Notes: a model not told the origin generated them from the sequence alone. A DNA stretch of 64,000 nt from Harenicola maris (GCA_018524345.1 JADQAZ010000001.1:1178001-1242000); one strand, 5' to 3'; shown: positions 1 to 9,639, counted from the stretch's first letter. Made by a program: numbers and translations.

Positions 1-135
1 CTGCGCTGTTAGGGCGGACCAATGGGCGTCGAGGCAGTCCAGCACCGGAAATTCGAGGGACCATGATCCCGCGAAGCGATGTTTGGTGGCCTCAACGGGC
101 CGGGTGCTTTCGTCGGGGGTGCCTGCTTGCGTCAC
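1..135 (-). CDS. N-terminal fragment of an unidentified protein, cut by the left window edge
   Basis: The minus strand is open from a GTG at 135 down to position 1 (45 codons), and the translation looks coding: a polar N-terminus followed by FAGSWSLEFPVLDCLDAHW. The rest lies outside the window. An AGAGAAAG stretch shortly upstream could serve as a weak ribosome site. The FPVL...AHW stretch faintly recalls the start of the PAS-like proteins common in Rhodobacterales, but that is only a resemblance. The overlapping plus-strand frame (63-305) is rich in W, F, L and R and looks non-coding. The function is unknown. The gene would be divergent from yicC, with both promoters in 136-345, where I see no other feature. 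Confidence 0.5.
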   Translation of the reverse strand, partial: MTQAGTPDESTRPVEATKHRFAGSWSLEFPVLDCLDAHWSALTAQ

Positions 136-345
136 GGTTTGTCTTTCTCTGCCAAGGCAGGTTGGGTTTGTCGTCTTTTGCCCTCTGGTTTCGGGCGAGG
201 CCATTGTTGGCCCGAGGATTTTGGGCGCTTCTGAAAAACGGCTCCTGTTGTCGCGCGGCAAAGGGTCTGTTAACTTTGCGGCCATATAGCTTACCTAAGT
301 ATTAATATCGCAAGTCCGCGCCTTTCGGAGAGGTAAAAGTCTTAA

Positions 346-1239
346 ATGGTTAATTCGATGACCGGGTTCGCTGCCCGCACCCACAAGGGACAGGAATACT
401 CGTGGACCTGGGAAATGCGGGGGGTGAACAGCAAGGGCCTTGATATGCGCCTGCGTTTGCCGGACTGGATTGATGGTCTGGAGCAGCCCCTGCGGGCGGA
501 AATCAGCCGGAACCTGAGCCGCGGTATGATCACCTTGAACCTGCGCGTGACGCGCGAGGGCAAGGAGGGGGCGGTCAAGATTGACAGCACGCAGTTGAGT
601 CAGGTTCTGGGCGCCTTGAGCCAGATCACGCAGGAGGCGGAGCGGCAGGGGCTTGAGCTGACCGCGCCGACGACGGCGGAGATTTTGGGCCTGAAGGGAA
701 TCGCCGATCCGGGGGCGGCCAATCACGGCAATATCTCCATGCTGCGCAGTCAGATCCTGTCGGATTTCAAGCCGGTCATTCAGGCCTTTCAGAATATGCG
801 CAAGACCGAAGGGGCGGCCCTGCATGCGGTTTTGCTGGGCAAGGTGGACACCATGACCGCCCTGATCGCGCAGGCGCGGCAGGTGATCGAGGATCGCAAA
901 GAGGAAATGGCCGAGACTTTGCGCGCCAATCTGGCCCGGGTGATGGAGAACGCCGATGGGCTGGACGAGGGGCGTGTGGCGCAGGAACTGGCGCTTTTGG
1001 CGCTCAAGTCCGATGTGACCGAGGAGCTGGACCGTCTGGACGCCCATGTGGCGGCGGCAAACGAGCTGTTGCAGGACAAGGAGGCCATCGGGCGCAAGCT
1101 TGATTTCCTTTGTCAGGAATTTAACCGCGAGGCGAATACACTGTGTTCGAAAGCGCAATCTGTGGAGTTGACGCGGGTTGGGCTGGACCTGAAGGCGACA
1201 ATCGACCAGATACGCGAGCAGATTCAAAACGTGGAGTGA
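346..1239 (+). CDS. yicC: YicC family endoribonuclease
   Basis: A 297-residue YicC/YloC family protein, cytoplasmic. E. coli YicC is described as an endoribonuclease involved in sRNA turnover. The family start, with MTGFA close to the N-terminus, is present ([15 protein letters not shown]), which supports ATG 346; the C-terminal part carries the conserved [15 protein letters not shown] stretch typical of the DUF1732 end of the family. The gene ends 4 bases before the TTG of gmk, and yicC-gmk adjacency is a common bacterial arrangement, so the two are probably co-transcribed. A purine-rich GGAGAGG lies about 13 bases before the start, rather far. Family assignment is secure; the exact RNA targets here are unknown. 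Confidence 0.95.
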   Translation: MVNSMTGFAARTHKGQEYSWTWEMRGVNSKGLDMRLRLPDWIDGLEQPLRAEISRNLSRGMITLNLRVTREGKEGAVKIDSTQLSQVLGALSQITQEAERQGLELTAPTTAEILGLKGIADPGAANHGNISMLRSQILSDFKPVIQAFQNMRKTEGAALHAVLLGKVDTMTALIAQARQVIEDRKEEMAETLRANLARVMENADGLDEGRVAQELALLALKSDVTEELDRLDAHVAAANELLQDKEAIGRKLDFLCQEFNREANTLCSKAQSVELTRVGLDLKATIDQIREQIQNVE

Positions 1240-1243
1240 CCCT

Positions 1244-1891
1244 TTGTCAGACGTAGCGCGGCGCGGCCTTTTGATTATTCTTTCCTCGCCTTCGGGCGCG
1301 GGCAAAAGCACATTGGCCAAGCGCCTGATGACATGGGACGAGAGCCTAGCGTTTTCCGTATCCGCCACCACCCGCGCGCCGCGGCCGGGTGAGGTGGACG
1401 GCACCGATTATCATTTCATGGAAGAGGCCACCTTTAAAAACACCGTTGCCGATGGCGGGATGCTGGAGCATGCCCATGTGTTCGGCAATTTCTACGGCAG
1501 CCCCATGGCGCCGGTTGAGGCGGCGATTGGCGAGGGGCGTGATGTGCTCTTTGATATCGACTGGCAGGGAGCGCAGCAGATTCGCAATTCGGCCCTTGGG
1601 CGGCACACCCTGTCGATCTTTATTCTGCCGCCCTCTATCGCGGAGCTGCGGCGGCGGCTGGAGAGCCGCGGGCAGGACAGTGCCGAGGTGATCGCGCGCC
1701 GGATGCAGAAAAGCTGGGACGAGATCAGCCATTGGGATGGCTATGATTACGTTCTGGTCAATGATGATCTGGACAAGACCGAGGCTCAGTTGAAGGCCAT
1801 CGTTTCCGCTGAGCGGATGCGGCGGCCGCAGCAGCCGGGGCTGGCCGATCACGTGCGCGCCCTGCAGTCGCAATTCGAGGACAGCCTGTGA
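1244..1891 (+). CDS. gmk: Guanylate kinase
   Basis: A 215-residue guanylate kinase, which phosphorylates GMP to GDP with ATP in purine nucleotide synthesis. The P-loop [10 protein letters not shown] is at residues 14-23, and the GMP-binding segment ([17 protein letters not shown]) follows around residues 42-58. The start is a TTG at 1244, directly after the yicC stop; no ATG lies nearer in frame, and starting there gives the normal family N-terminus just before the P-loop. Its stop overlaps the GTG start of the next gene in a GTGA, so the three genes 346-2415 form a tight operon. Confidence 0.97.
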   Translation: MSDVARRGLLIILSSPSGAGKSTLAKRLMTWDESLAFSVSATTRAPRPGEVDGTDYHFMEEATFKNTVADGGMLEHAHVFGNFYGSPMAPVEAAIGEGRDVLFDIDWQGAQQIRNSALGRHTLSIFILPPSIAELRRRLESRGQDSAEVIARRMQKSWDEISHWDGYDYVLVNDDLDKTEAQLKAIVSAERMRRPQQPGLADHVRALQSQFEDSL

Positions 1892-2415
1892 TCTATGCGC
1901 TGGACGGGATCGCGCCGGAGTTTCCGGAGAGCGGCGATTATTGGGTCGCGCCAGATGCCAATGTGATTGGCAAGGTGACCCTGCTTGAGGAGGCCTCTGT
2001 CTGGTTCGGATCGACCCTGCGGGGGGACAACGAGCGGATCACCATTGGCGTGCGCAGCAATGTGCAGGAAAACTGTGTGCTGCATACGGACATCGGCTTT
2101 CCCATGGTGATCGGCAGCGATGTGACCGTGGGGCATAAGGCGATGCTGCATGGGTGCACCATCGAGGATGGCGCCCTGATCGGGATGGGCGCGACGATCC
2201 TGAACGGTGCGGTGATTGGCGCGGGCAGCTTGATCGGCGCCGGGGCCTTGATCGCGGAGAACAAGGTGATCCCGCCGCGCAGCCTTGTCATGGGCGCGCC
2301 GGGGCGTGTGGTGCGTGAGTTGGACGCGGAGGCGGCCAAGCGGCTGTTGCAAAGTGCGGCGGGCTATGTGGCCAATGCAAAGCGGTTCCGGGCCGGCCTA
2401 ACGCGGGTTGACTGA
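1888..2415 (+). CDS. Gamma-carbonic-anhydrase-like hexapeptide repeat protein
   Basis: A 175-residue left-handed beta-helix protein of the gamma carbonic anhydrase / YrdA / PaaY group. Hexapeptide repeats rich in V, I and G run through most of the chain, and the three zinc-ligand histidines of the family are at H66, H83 and H88 ([15 protein letters not shown]). Members form trimers with metal at the subunit interface; some hydrate CO2 and others are thioesterases or of unknown activity, so carbonic anhydrase activity is an inference. GTG start, overlapping the gmk stop by four bases. Translational coupling to gmk is likely. Confidence 0.88.
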   Translation: MIYALDGIAPEFPESGDYWVAPDANVIGKVTLLEEASVWFGSTLRGDNERITIGVRSNVQENCVLHTDIGFPMVIGSDVTVGHKAMLHGCTIEDGALIGMGATILNGAVIGAGSLIGAGALIAENKVIPPRSLVMGAPGRVVRELDAEAAKRLLQSAAGYVANAKRFRAGLTRVD

Positions 2416-2442
2416 TCGGAAAATCGCGGCGCAGATAGCGCC

Positions 2443-3630
2443 ATGACAAATCGACCAAACACCCCGCCCCACACCCCTGTTCGTCGCACCCCTTGGCCGG
2501 AGGCCGCGGGACGTGCGCTTGCCACGCCGATGCAGCCCTCGGTGGTTTACACCTCTGGCAGCCCCGATGAGCTTGATGCCCATTACGAGGGCAGCGAGCA
2601 GACCTATGCCTATGCCCGCGAGGGGCATCCCAACGCCGATGTTCTGGCGGCCAAGCTGGACGCGATGGAAGGCGGGCAGGGGGGGATTGTTGTCGGCTCT
2701 GGCATGGCGGCGATCACGGCGGTTGTTCTGGGCCTGTGTCAGGCGGGCGACCATGTGTTGGGCGGCAACCAGCTTTATGGCAAATCCCTCAAGATGCTGG
2801 GCACGGACCTGCCGCGCCTTGGGATTGCGACATCCACCGCCGATTTCACCGATGTTGCGGCGGTTGAGGCCGCGATCCGGCCCGAGACCAAGCTGATCCT
2901 GCTCGAGGTGGTGAGCAATCCGACGATCCGCGTGGCGGATGTGACGGGGATTGCGGCGCTTGCCAAGAAGCACGGGATTTTGCTGGCGGTGGACAATACC
3001 TTTACCACGCCGCGCTCCTTCCGCCCGTTTGATCACGGGGCGGATGTGGTGATCCATTCGGTCACGAAAATTCTGGCGGGCCATTCGGATGCGACCCTTG
3101 GCTATGCCTGTGCCCTGTTGCCGGAGCATAACGCGGCCCTCGCCATGGCGAGTTCGACATGGGGCCTGACGGCGAGCCCATTTGATTGCTGGATCGCGGA
3201 GCGGGGGCTGTATTCCTTTGACCTGCGCTATGATCAGGCGGAGCGAAATGCGGCGGCCTTGGCGGACCATTTGGTGGGGCTGAAGGGGGTGAAGCGGGTG
3301 CTTTATCCGACCCGCGCCGATCATCCCGATGCGCCGCGGGGGGCCGAATTGCTGGGTGCGCGCGGATCGCACATGGTCTCCTTCGAGATCGAGGGCGGGC
3401 GGGCCGAGGCGAACCGGCTGGTCCGGGCGGTGCCCGAGCTGCCCTTTGCGCCGACATTGGGCGATGTGGCGACGACGATTTCGCATCCCTGCACCTCCTC
3501 GCACCGGCTGCTCTCGGCCGAGGCTTTGGCGGAGTTGGGGATCAACGAGGGGTTCTTCCGCATTTCCGTCGGGATCGAGGAGACCGATATGATCCTTGGC
3601 AGCTTTACCCGCGCGTTGGAGGCGATCTGA
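2443..3630 (+). CDS. metC: Trans-sulfuration PLP enzyme, cystathionine beta-lyase-like
   Basis: A 395-residue Cys/Met metabolism PLP-dependent enzyme. The PLP lysine is K209 in HSVTKILAGHSDATLG, and the phosphate-binding YAREGHPN region (about residues 57-64) and DNTF (about 184-187) are present. The family covers cystathionine beta-lyase, cystathionine gamma-synthase and methionine gamma-lyase, and these cannot be told apart reliably from motifs alone; the beta-lyase call (cystathionine to homocysteine, pyruvate and ammonia) is the usual label for this group in Rhodobacterales. It follows the carbonic-anhydrase-like gene by 27 bases and precedes phoR by 3 bases, so it may share their transcript. 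Confidence 0.82.
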   Translation: MTNRPNTPPHTPVRRTPWPEAAGRALATPMQPSVVYTSGSPDELDAHYEGSEQTYAYAREGHPNADVLAAKLDAMEGGQGGIVVGSGMAAITAVVLGLCQAGDHVLGGNQLYGKSLKMLGTDLPRLGIATSTADFTDVAAVEAAIRPETKLILLEVVSNPTIRVADVTGIAALAKKHGILLAVDNTFTTPRSFRPFDHGADVVIHSVTKILAGHSDATLGYACALLPEHNAALAMASSTWGLTASPFDCWIAERGLYSFDLRYDQAERNAAALADHLVGLKGVKRVLYPTRADHPDAPRGAELLGARGSHMVSFEIEGGRAEANRLVRAVPELPFAPTLGDVATTISHPCTSSHRLLSAEALAELGINEGFFRISVGIEETDMILGSFTRALEAI

Positions 3631-3633
3631 TCC

Positions 3634-4680
3634 ATGACCCCCGAGGCGCTTGATCTGTTTATGAATGGCGTGCCTGCGCCGCTTATGTTGGTGGACGATC
3701 AGGCGCGCCTTTCGGCGATCAATGATGCGGCGGCGGAGGTTTTCGGCGCCAGCGGCCTTGGGCGGCACTATGCCAGCCAGATGCGGCAGCCTGCGGTGGC
3801 GCGTCTGGTGGAGTTGGGCCTTGGCGGCATGGGCGGCGGGCGTGCGGAGTTCCGCTTGCTTCAAGGCGGGCGGGAGCGGAATTTTTCCGTGCAGGCGACG
3901 GTGATTTCGGGGCAGGTTTTGCTGGCCTTCGAGGATCTATCCCTGACGGAGGAGGCGGATCAGATCCGGCGCGACTTTGTGGCCAATGTCTCCCATGAGT
4001 TGAAAACGCCCCTGACGGCCCTGATCGGGTTTATCGAGACCCTGCGCGGCGCGGCGCGCGATGATGCCTCTGCGCGCGACAGGTTTTTGGCCGTGATGGA
4101 GCGCGAGGCGGGCCGGATGAGCCGGTTGATCACCGATCTGCTCTCGCTCAGCCGTGTGGAGAGCCTTGCGCGGCAATCGCCGCGGGAGCTGGTGGATATG
4201 GCGATTTTGGTGCGGGCCTCTGCCGCCGCCCTGAAGCCGATGGTCGAGGGGGCGGGGGTCGAGCTGCGTCTTGATGTGCCCGAGGGGCCCTGCATGGTGC
4301 TGGGGGATGCCGACCAGTTGACCCAGGTGGTGAACAATCTGGCGGAGAATGCGATCAAATATGGCGCCAGCGGCGAGGGTGTGGAAATGACCCTGCGGGG
4401 CGAGAACCACCTATCTTGGGTGTCGGGGCCGGGGCTACGACTGGATATTGTGGATCACGGGGAGGGATTCGATCCGGTTCACATTCCAAGGCTGACGGAA
4501 CGATTCTACCGCGTGGATGATCACAGAAGCCGCGAAAAGGGCGGCACGGGCCTTGGCCTTGCGATCGCAAAACACATTATCCAGCGGCACAAAGGGCGGC
4601 TTGTGATCCAGTCAGAACCTGAAAAAGGCTCTACTTTCAGTGTTTTGTTGCCCCTTCATCAGGGCGGCGCGGGGGGCTGA
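3634..4680 (+). CDS. phoR: Phosphate regulon sensor histidine kinase, apparently soluble
   Basis: A 348-residue histidine kinase. Residues 5-100 form a PAS-like input domain, the H-box has the phospho-acceptor H121 in SHELKTPLTAL, and the C-terminal ATPase carries the N-box (NNLAENAIKYG), DHGEGF and GGTGLGLAIAKHI. It sits immediately upstream of pstS and should phosphorylate the PhoB encoded at 10352-11047. Unlike E. coli PhoR, no N-terminal membrane helix is visible: the chain starts directly with the PAS-like region. It may therefore reach the Pst transporter only through PhoU. The gene is upstream of the Pho box, so it is probably expressed at least partly from the promoter to its left. 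Confidence 0.92.
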   Translation: MTPEALDLFMNGVPAPLMLVDDQARLSAINDAAAEVFGASGLGRHYASQMRQPAVARLVELGLGGMGGGRAEFRLLQGGRERNFSVQATVISGQVLLAFEDLSLTEEADQIRRDFVANVSHELKTPLTALIGFIETLRGAARDDASARDRFLAVMEREAGRMSRLITDLLSLSRVESLARQSPRELVDMAILVRASAAALKPMVEGAGVELRLDVPEGPCMVLGDADQLTQVVNNLAENAIKYGASGEGVEMTLRGENHLSWVSGPGLRLDIVDHGEGFDPVHIPRLTERFYRVDDHRSREKGGTGLGLAIAKHIIQRHKGRLVIQSEPEKGSTFSVLLPLHQGGAGG

Positions 4681-4696
4681 CACCCTGCCTTGGGGG

Positions 4697-4736
4697 CTGT
4701 CATAAAACCGTTACATACCTGTCACAAAACCATTGC
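4697..4736 (+). promoter_or_regulatory. Double Pho box upstream of pstS
   Basis: Four 7-base direct repeats lie on an 11-base period: CTGTCAT (4697), CCGTTAC (4708), CTGTCAC (4719) and CCATTGC (4730), separated by AAAA, ATAC and AAAA. This is the known PhoB-binding architecture, close to the E. coli consensus CTGTCATA-type half site, and amounts to two adjacent boxes. The site is about 80 bases before the pstS start and would make pstS-pstC-pstA-pstB-phoU-phoB phosphate-starvation inducible. Confidence 0.9.
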
Positions 4737-4818
4737 AGATGGCCTTCAAAAGGGCGCGGTAATTACCCCTTTCCCAGCGTTGGGGCGGGGGAACCTTCGA
4801 CTGACATCAGGAGCAAAC

Positions 4819-5856
4819 ATGTCTGCGATTAAACTTTCTGTATCAGCCCTTGCTTTGGGCGCTATTGCTGCCACTTCCGCCGCTGCGCGCGATCAGGTTC
4901 AGGTTGCCGGTTCTTCTACCGTGCTGCCCTATGCCTCTATCGTTGCCGAAGCATTTGGCGAAAACTTTGATTTCCCTACACCTGTTGTTGAATCCGGCGG
5001 CTCCTCTGCTGGTCTCAAGCGTTTCTGTGAAGGCGTTGGCGAGAACACCATCGACGTTGCAAACGCATCGCGCAAAATCCGCGAAAAAGAGATCAAGGCC
5101 TGTGCCGAAGCTGGCGTGACTGACATCATCGAAGTGCGCATCGGTTATGACGGCATCGTTTTTGCCTCTGACATCGACGGCAACACATTCGAATTCACAC
5201 CTTCCGATTGGTTCAACGCTCTGAGCCCCAAGGTTCTGGTTGATGGCGCCATGGTCGACAACCCCAACAAAACTTGGGCTGACGTAAACGCCGACTTCCC
5301 TGCGCAGGCTCTGGCCGCCTATATCCCAGGCACCAAGCACGGCACACGCGAAGTGTTCGAAGAAAAAGTTCTGGCTGTTGGTTGTGAAGCAACCGGCGCG
5401 CTGGAAGCCATGGTTGCTGGCGGCATGTCCGAGGATGACGCCGAGGACGCTTGTATCGCTGTGCGCACCGATGGTGTGTCCAACGACATCGACGGCGACT
5501 ACACAGAGACCCTCGCACGGATCGAAAGCAACAAGGACGGCATCGGCGTCTTTGGTCTGGCTTTCTACGAGAACAACACTGACAAGCTTCAGGTTGCGAC
5601 CATGTCCGGCGTTGTTCCAACAACAGAGAGCATCTCCACTGGCGAATACCCTGTATCCCGTCCGCTCTACTTCTACGTGAAGAAAGCCCACATCGGTGTG
5701 ATCCCCGGCCTGAAAGAATACGCAGAATTCTTCATCTCTGATGAAGTAGCCGGTCCTGACGGCCCGCTCTCTGCCTATGGTCTGGTTGCCGACCCTGCGC
5801 TTGCCGACACTCAATCGGCGATCAGCGCCGAAGAGACAATGGCATCTGGTTCCTAA
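4819..5856 (+). CDS. pstS: Phosphate ABC transporter periplasmic binding protein
   Basis: A 345-residue periplasmic phosphate-binding protein. It has a signal peptide of about 24 residues ending near SAAARD, and the phosphate-binding AGSSTVLPYAS motif follows directly. The start at 4819 is chosen because AGGAGC precedes it at the right distance and the signal peptide begins there; the frame stays open further left without sense. Codon use differs visibly from its neighbours (more AAA, GGT, TCT, AAC), as expected for a highly expressed protein. The gene follows the Pho box and leads the pst operon; a hairpin separates it from pstC. Confidence 0.96.
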   Translation: MSAIKLSVSALALGAIAATSAAARDQVQVAGSSTVLPYASIVAEAFGENFDFPTPVVESGGSSAGLKRFCEGVGENTIDVANASRKIREKEIKACAEAGVTDIIEVRIGYDGIVFASDIDGNTFEFTPSDWFNALSPKVLVDGAMVDNPNKTWADVNADFPAQALAAYIPGTKHGTREVFEEKVLAVGCEATGALEAMVAGGMSEDDAEDACIAVRTDGVSNDIDGDYTETLARIESNKDGIGVFGLAFYENNTDKLQVATMSGVVPTTESISTGEYPVSRPLYFYVKKAHIGVIPGLKEYAEFFISDEVAGPDGPLSAYGLVADPALADTQSAISAEETMASGS

Positions 5857-5879
5857 TCACCCTCGTGATTGAACTCTGG

Positions 5880-5904
5880 GCGATCCTGCGCAATGCGGGG
5901 TCGC
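5880..5904 (+). terminator. Hairpin between pstS and pstC (attenuator or mRNA stabiliser)
   Basis: GCGATCC (5880-5886) pairs with GGGTCGC (5898-5904) with one G-U pair. There is no T-tract, so complete termination is unlikely. Such hairpins after binding-protein genes commonly protect the first cistron or reduce readthrough, giving more PstS than permease. Confidence 0.45.
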
Positions 5905-5972
5905 TCACGACGGTTTAGCGGCCTGCCGGGGGCGGGGCGCGATGAATTTTCCACTACATGCGGAAGGCTGTT

Positions 5973-7448
5973 ATGCCTGTTTTTTGGATTGTCTGCGCCG
6001 TCTTGGCCATTGGCGTGATCGGATACGGTCTGTGCCGGAGCAAGGCGATGAAATCGGCGGGGGGCAATGCCCGTAACCTGCATTCTTTGCCAAGCTATTA
6101 CGGGGCCAATGCGTTTCTGTTTTCTGTTGTGGCGCCTTTGGCGTTGCTGTTTGCCTGGCTGATTTTTGTTCCTATTCTGATTGATCGTTCCATCGGGGCG
6201 ACGATCCCCGAAGACCGGATTGCCGAAGGGTCCTCCCTTGGGTTGATGATGGCCGATGTCAGCCGCGTGTCGAACGGGCTGAACCTTGCGGTGAGCGAGG
6301 GGGCGATGACCGAGGAAGAGAGCCGGAGCATCCGCACGGAGTTTACCGATGTGCGCGAGCGGCTGGCCTCTGTGGGTGTTGCGCTCGGGTCCAATGTGGA
6401 TGCGACCATCTTGCAGGCGGCGCAAAAGCACCGCGCGGCGAGCGACCGCTCGCGTCTGTTCATGAGCATTGCGGTGATTGCGCTGTCGCTGGCGGGGCTG
6501 GCCCTTGCCATGTCGCGCACCAAGGCGGATTTCCGCGCCCGCAACACGGTTGAGGCCGCGGTGAAGGTGATGTTGATTGCGGCCGCTTCGGTGGCGATCC
6601 TGACGACCCTCGGGATTGTCTTGTCGCTGTTGTTCAACACCATTGAGTTCTTCCGGATCTGGCCTGCGACGGACTTCTTCTTTAACACCACATGGTCGCC
6701 CAGCTTTGGTGATACGGGCTCTGAGCTTGGTTTGGCGCCGCTGCTTTGGGGGACCTTCTATATCTCTATCGTGGCGCTTGCTGTGGCGGTGCCTGTGGGG
6801 CTGTTTGCGGCGATCTATCTGGCCGAATACGCCAGCCCCAAGGTGCGGGCCTTTGCCAAGCCCTTGCTGGAAATTCTGGCCGGTATCCCGACCATTGTTT
6901 ACGGTCTTTTCGCTCTGCTGACGGTGGGGCCCTTGCTGGTGTCTTTCTTTGGCGATGGCGGGACCTTTGGCGTGGAATGGATGCGCGGCGGCACGGCGGT
7001 GATGACCGCGGGGCTTGTTATGGGGGTGATGCTCATTCCCTTCGTCTCCTCGCTGTCCGATGACATCATCAATGCGGTGCCTCAGGCGATGCGCGACGGC
7101 TCCCTCGGGATTGGCGCGACAAAGTCGGAGACCATCCGGCAGGTTGTTCTGCCTGCGGCCCTTCCGGGGATTGTGGGTGCGATCCTTCTGGCGGCCTCGC
7201 GCGCCATTGGCGAGACCATGATTGTGGTCATGGGGGCAGGGGCGGCGGCCAAGCTGTCGCTCAACCCCTTTGAGGCCATGACCACCGTGACGGCCAAGAT
7301 CGTCAGCCAGCTGACGGGGGACAGTGACTTTGCCTCGCCGCAGGCGCTGGTGGCCTTTGCCCTCGGGATGAGCCTTTTCGTTATCACGCTGGCACTGAAT
7401 GTGCTGGCTCTCTACATCGTGCGCCGCTACCGGGAGCAATACGACTAA
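5973..7448 (+). CDS. pstC: Phosphate ABC transporter permease PstC (long form)
   Basis: A 491-residue inner-membrane permease of the Pst phosphate transporter. Two hydrophobic segments near the N-terminus (starting PVFWIVCAVLAIGVIGYG and near residue 50) are followed by a soluble insertion to about residue 155, then the usual permease domain with the EAA-loop region (AVPQAMRDGSLGIGATKSE). It is well over 100 residues longer than E. coli PstC because of the N-terminal extension. ATG 5973 is preferred because GGAAGG lies 5-6 bases before it; ATG 5958, five codons earlier, is the alternative. The stop overlaps the pstA start. Confidence 0.93.
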   Translation: MPVFWIVCAVLAIGVIGYGLCRSKAMKSAGGNARNLHSLPSYYGANAFLFSVVAPLALLFAWLIFVPILIDRSIGATIPEDRIAEGSSLGLMMADVSRVSNGLNLAVSEGAMTEEESRSIRTEFTDVRERLASVGVALGSNVDATILQAAQKHRAASDRSRLFMSIAVIALSLAGLALAMSRTKADFRARNTVEAAVKVMLIAAASVAILTTLGIVLSLLFNTIEFFRIWPATDFFFNTTWSPSFGDTGSELGLAPLLWGTFYISIVALAVAVPVGLFAAIYLAEYASPKVRAFAKPLLEILAGIPTIVYGLFALLTVGPLLVSFFGDGGTFGVEWMRGGTAVMTAGLVMGVMLIPFVSSLSDDIINAVPQAMRDGSLGIGATKSETIRQVVLPAALPGIVGAILLAASRAIGETMIVVMGAGAAAKLSLNPFEAMTTVTAKIVSQLTGDSDFASPQALVAFALGMSLFVITLALNVLALYIVRRYREQYD

Positions 7449-8806
7449 TGACCGATATTTCCTCAAACACACCCGGTCAGGGGGCGCGCGTGGCGTCATC
7501 CCTTTTGACCGAGGACAAGCGGACCAAGAAGCGCAACGCGGCCGAGAAACGGTTCAAGGCCTACGGGATTGCCGCCATTGCGGTTGGCCTGTTCTTCCTA
7601 GCCGCTCTGCTTTTCGCGATCATCAGCAACGGCACCCGTGCCTTCACCCAGACCTTTGTGACCCTCGATATCGAGCTGTTGGAAGAGAAGCTGGACAAGA
7701 ACGGCAACCGCGACATCGAAGAGATCAAGAAGGTTTCGACCTTCGGCTATTCGCCGCTGCTTGATGCCGCTGTGACCAAGATGGTGACCGACAGCGGGGT
7801 GGAGACGCCCATCACCAAGGCCAAGGACCTGAAACAGCTTTTGTCCAGCGGCGCCGCCGGTGATTTGCGGGCCTTCGTTGTGGCGAACCCTGACCGGATT
7901 GGCGACACCGTGGAGTTCCGCATTGCGGCCTCCTCGCGGGTGGATGGCTACCTCAAGGGCCGCGTGACGCGCGAGAGCCTTGCGCGGGACAAGAACCTCT
8001 CGCCGGAGCATCTGGACATCGTGGACGCCCTGAAAGAGCAAGGCGTGGTGAAGAAATCCTTCAACTGGGATTTCATTCTGGGCGCCGATGCCTCCGACAG
8101 CCGGCCAGAGCAGGCGGGTATGGGCGTGGCGATGCTCGGCTCTTTCTTCATGATGCTGGTGGTGCTGGCGCTTTCCCTGCCGATCGGGGTTGCGACCTCG
8201 ATCTACCTAGAGGAATTCGCGCCGCAGAACTGGTTTACCGATCTGATCGAGGTGAATATCTCCAACCTTGCGGCGGTGCCTTCGATTGTGTTCGGTATCC
8301 TTGGTCTGGCGGTATTCATCCAGTTCGCCCATTTGCCGCAATCGGCACCTTTGGTGGGTGGTTTGGTTCTGACCCTGATGACCCTGCCGACGATCATCAT
8401 CTCGACCCGCGCCTCGCTTAAATCCGTGCCGCCAAGCATTCGTGATGCGGCGCTCGGGGTGGGGGCCTCCAAGATGCAGGCGGTGTTCCACCATGTGCTG
8501 CCCTTGGCCATGCCCGGCATTCTGACCGGCACGATCATCGGCCTTGCGCAGGCCCTTGGAGAGACCGCGCCTTTGCTGCTGATCGGGATGGTGGGCTTTA
8601 TTGCCTCGAACTATCCCGAGGGGGTGATGGACGGGTTTGTCTCGCCGAACTCCGCCATGCCGGCGCAGATCTATGAATGGGCGAAACGCGCCGATCCGGC
8701 CTTTTATGAACGTGCATGGGGCGGAATTATCATCCTCCTCGTATTTTTGATAACAATGAACATCATCGCAATCTTTCTGCGCCGCAGATTTGAACGCCGC
8801 TGGTAG
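7448..8806 (+). CDS. pstA: Phosphate ABC transporter permease PstA (long form)
   Basis: A 452-residue second Pst permease. After a short cytoplasmic N-terminus there is one membrane helix (about residues 38-60), a large hydrophilic domain of roughly 150 residues, presumably periplasmic, then the conserved permease core with the EAA loop (SIRDAALGVGASKMQAVFHHV). E. coli PstA is about 296 residues, so the difference is the inserted soluble domain; together with long PstC this suggests the pair shares an extra periplasmic module. It overlaps pstC in TAATG and ends in a run of basic residues. Confidence 0.93.
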   Translation: MTDISSNTPGQGARVASSLLTEDKRTKKRNAAEKRFKAYGIAAIAVGLFFLAALLFAIISNGTRAFTQTFVTLDIELLEEKLDKNGNRDIEEIKKVSTFGYSPLLDAAVTKMVTDSGVETPITKAKDLKQLLSSGAAGDLRAFVVANPDRIGDTVEFRIAASSRVDGYLKGRVTRESLARDKNLSPEHLDIVDALKEQGVVKKSFNWDFILGADASDSRPEQAGMGVAMLGSFFMMLVVLALSLPIGVATSIYLEEFAPQNWFTDLIEVNISNLAAVPSIVFGILGLAVFIQFAHLPQSAPLVGGLVLTLMTLPTIIISTRASLKSVPPSIRDAALGVGASKMQAVFHHVLPLAMPGILTGTIIGLAQALGETAPLLLIGMVGFIASNYPEGVMDGFVSPNSAMPAQIYEWAKRADPAFYERAWGGIIILLVFLITMNIIAIFLRRRFERRW

Positions 8807-8827
8807 TAGAACGCGAGGAGAGAAGAG

Positions 8828-9628
8828 ATGGACGACCTAAGATCAGTGGAGCGCATCGTGAGCGACGACGAGAAAACCAAGATTTCCGCCAAGAATGTGC
8901 AGGTCTATTATGGCGATACCCATGCCATTCGGGACGTGGACGTAGAGATCGCGGATAAGACGGTTACGGCCTTTATCGGCCCTTCGGGCTGCGGCAAGTC
9001 GACCTTCCTGCGGTGTTTGAACCGGATGAACGACACGATTGATATCTGCCGCGTCGAGGGCGACATCCGCATCGATGGCGAGGATATCTATGACAAGCGG
9101 GTGGACCCTGTTCAGCTGCGCGCCAAGGTGGGGATGGTGTTCCAGAAGCCCAACCCTTTCCCCAAGTCGATCTATGACAACGTGGCCTATGGCCCGCGTA
9201 TTCACGGGCTGGCCCATAGCAAGGCAGAGCTTGACGAGATCGTCGAGAAATCCCTGCGCCGCGGTGCAATCTGGAACGAGGTGAAAGACCGCCTTGATGC
9301 ACCCGGCACGGGCCTGTCGGGCGGCCAGCAACAGCGTTTGTGCATCGCCCGCGCCGTTGCGACCGAGCCCGAAGTGCTGCTTATGGACGAGCCTTGCTCG
9401 GCCCTTGACCCGATCGCCACGGCGCAGGTCGAGGAGCTGATCGACGAGCTGCGTCAGAGCTACTCGGTCGTGATCGTGACCCACTCGATGCAGCAGGCCG
9501 CGCGGGTCAGTCAGCGCACGGCCTTCTTCCACCTTGGTAACCTTGTCGAGTTCGGCGAGACAGGCCAGATTTTTACCAACCCAACCGATGAACGCACCGA
9601 GAGCTATATCTCCGGGCGGATCGGATGA
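8828..9628 (+). CDS. pstB: Phosphate ABC transporter ATP-binding protein
   Basis: A 266-residue ATPase energising Pst phosphate uptake. Walker A is GPSGCGKST, the Q-loop lies near VFQKPNPFP, the signature is [14 protein letters not shown], Walker B is VLLMDEP and the switch histidine follows in VTHSMQQA. A good ribosome site (GAGGAGAGAAGAG) precedes ATG 8828. Its N-terminus is about 15 residues longer than E. coli PstB. The stop overlaps the most upstream possible phoU start (ATGA). Confidence 0.97.
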   Translation: MDDLRSVERIVSDDEKTKISAKNVQVYYGDTHAIRDVDVEIADKTVTAFIGPSGCGKSTFLRCLNRMNDTIDICRVEGDIRIDGEDIYDKRVDPVQLRAKVGMVFQKPNPFPKSIYDNVAYGPRIHGLAHSKAELDEIVEKSLRRGAIWNEVKDRLDAPGTGLSGGQQQRLCIARAVATEPEVLLMDEPCSALDPIATAQVEELIDELRQSYSVVIVTHSMQQAARVSQRTAFFHLGNLVEFGETGQIFTNPTDERTESYISGRIG

Positions 9629-9639
9629 TGGAGATACCA

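Noticed and set aside
63-305. 80-codon plus-strand frame before yicC
   Set aside because: Composition is rich in W, F, L, R and G, there is no ribosome site, and it overlaps a better minus-strand gene start.
5853-7499. 548-codon minus-strand frame across pstC
   Set aside because: It is the GC-driven antisense shadow of pstC; the translation is full of R, H, G, Q and P and lacks domains.
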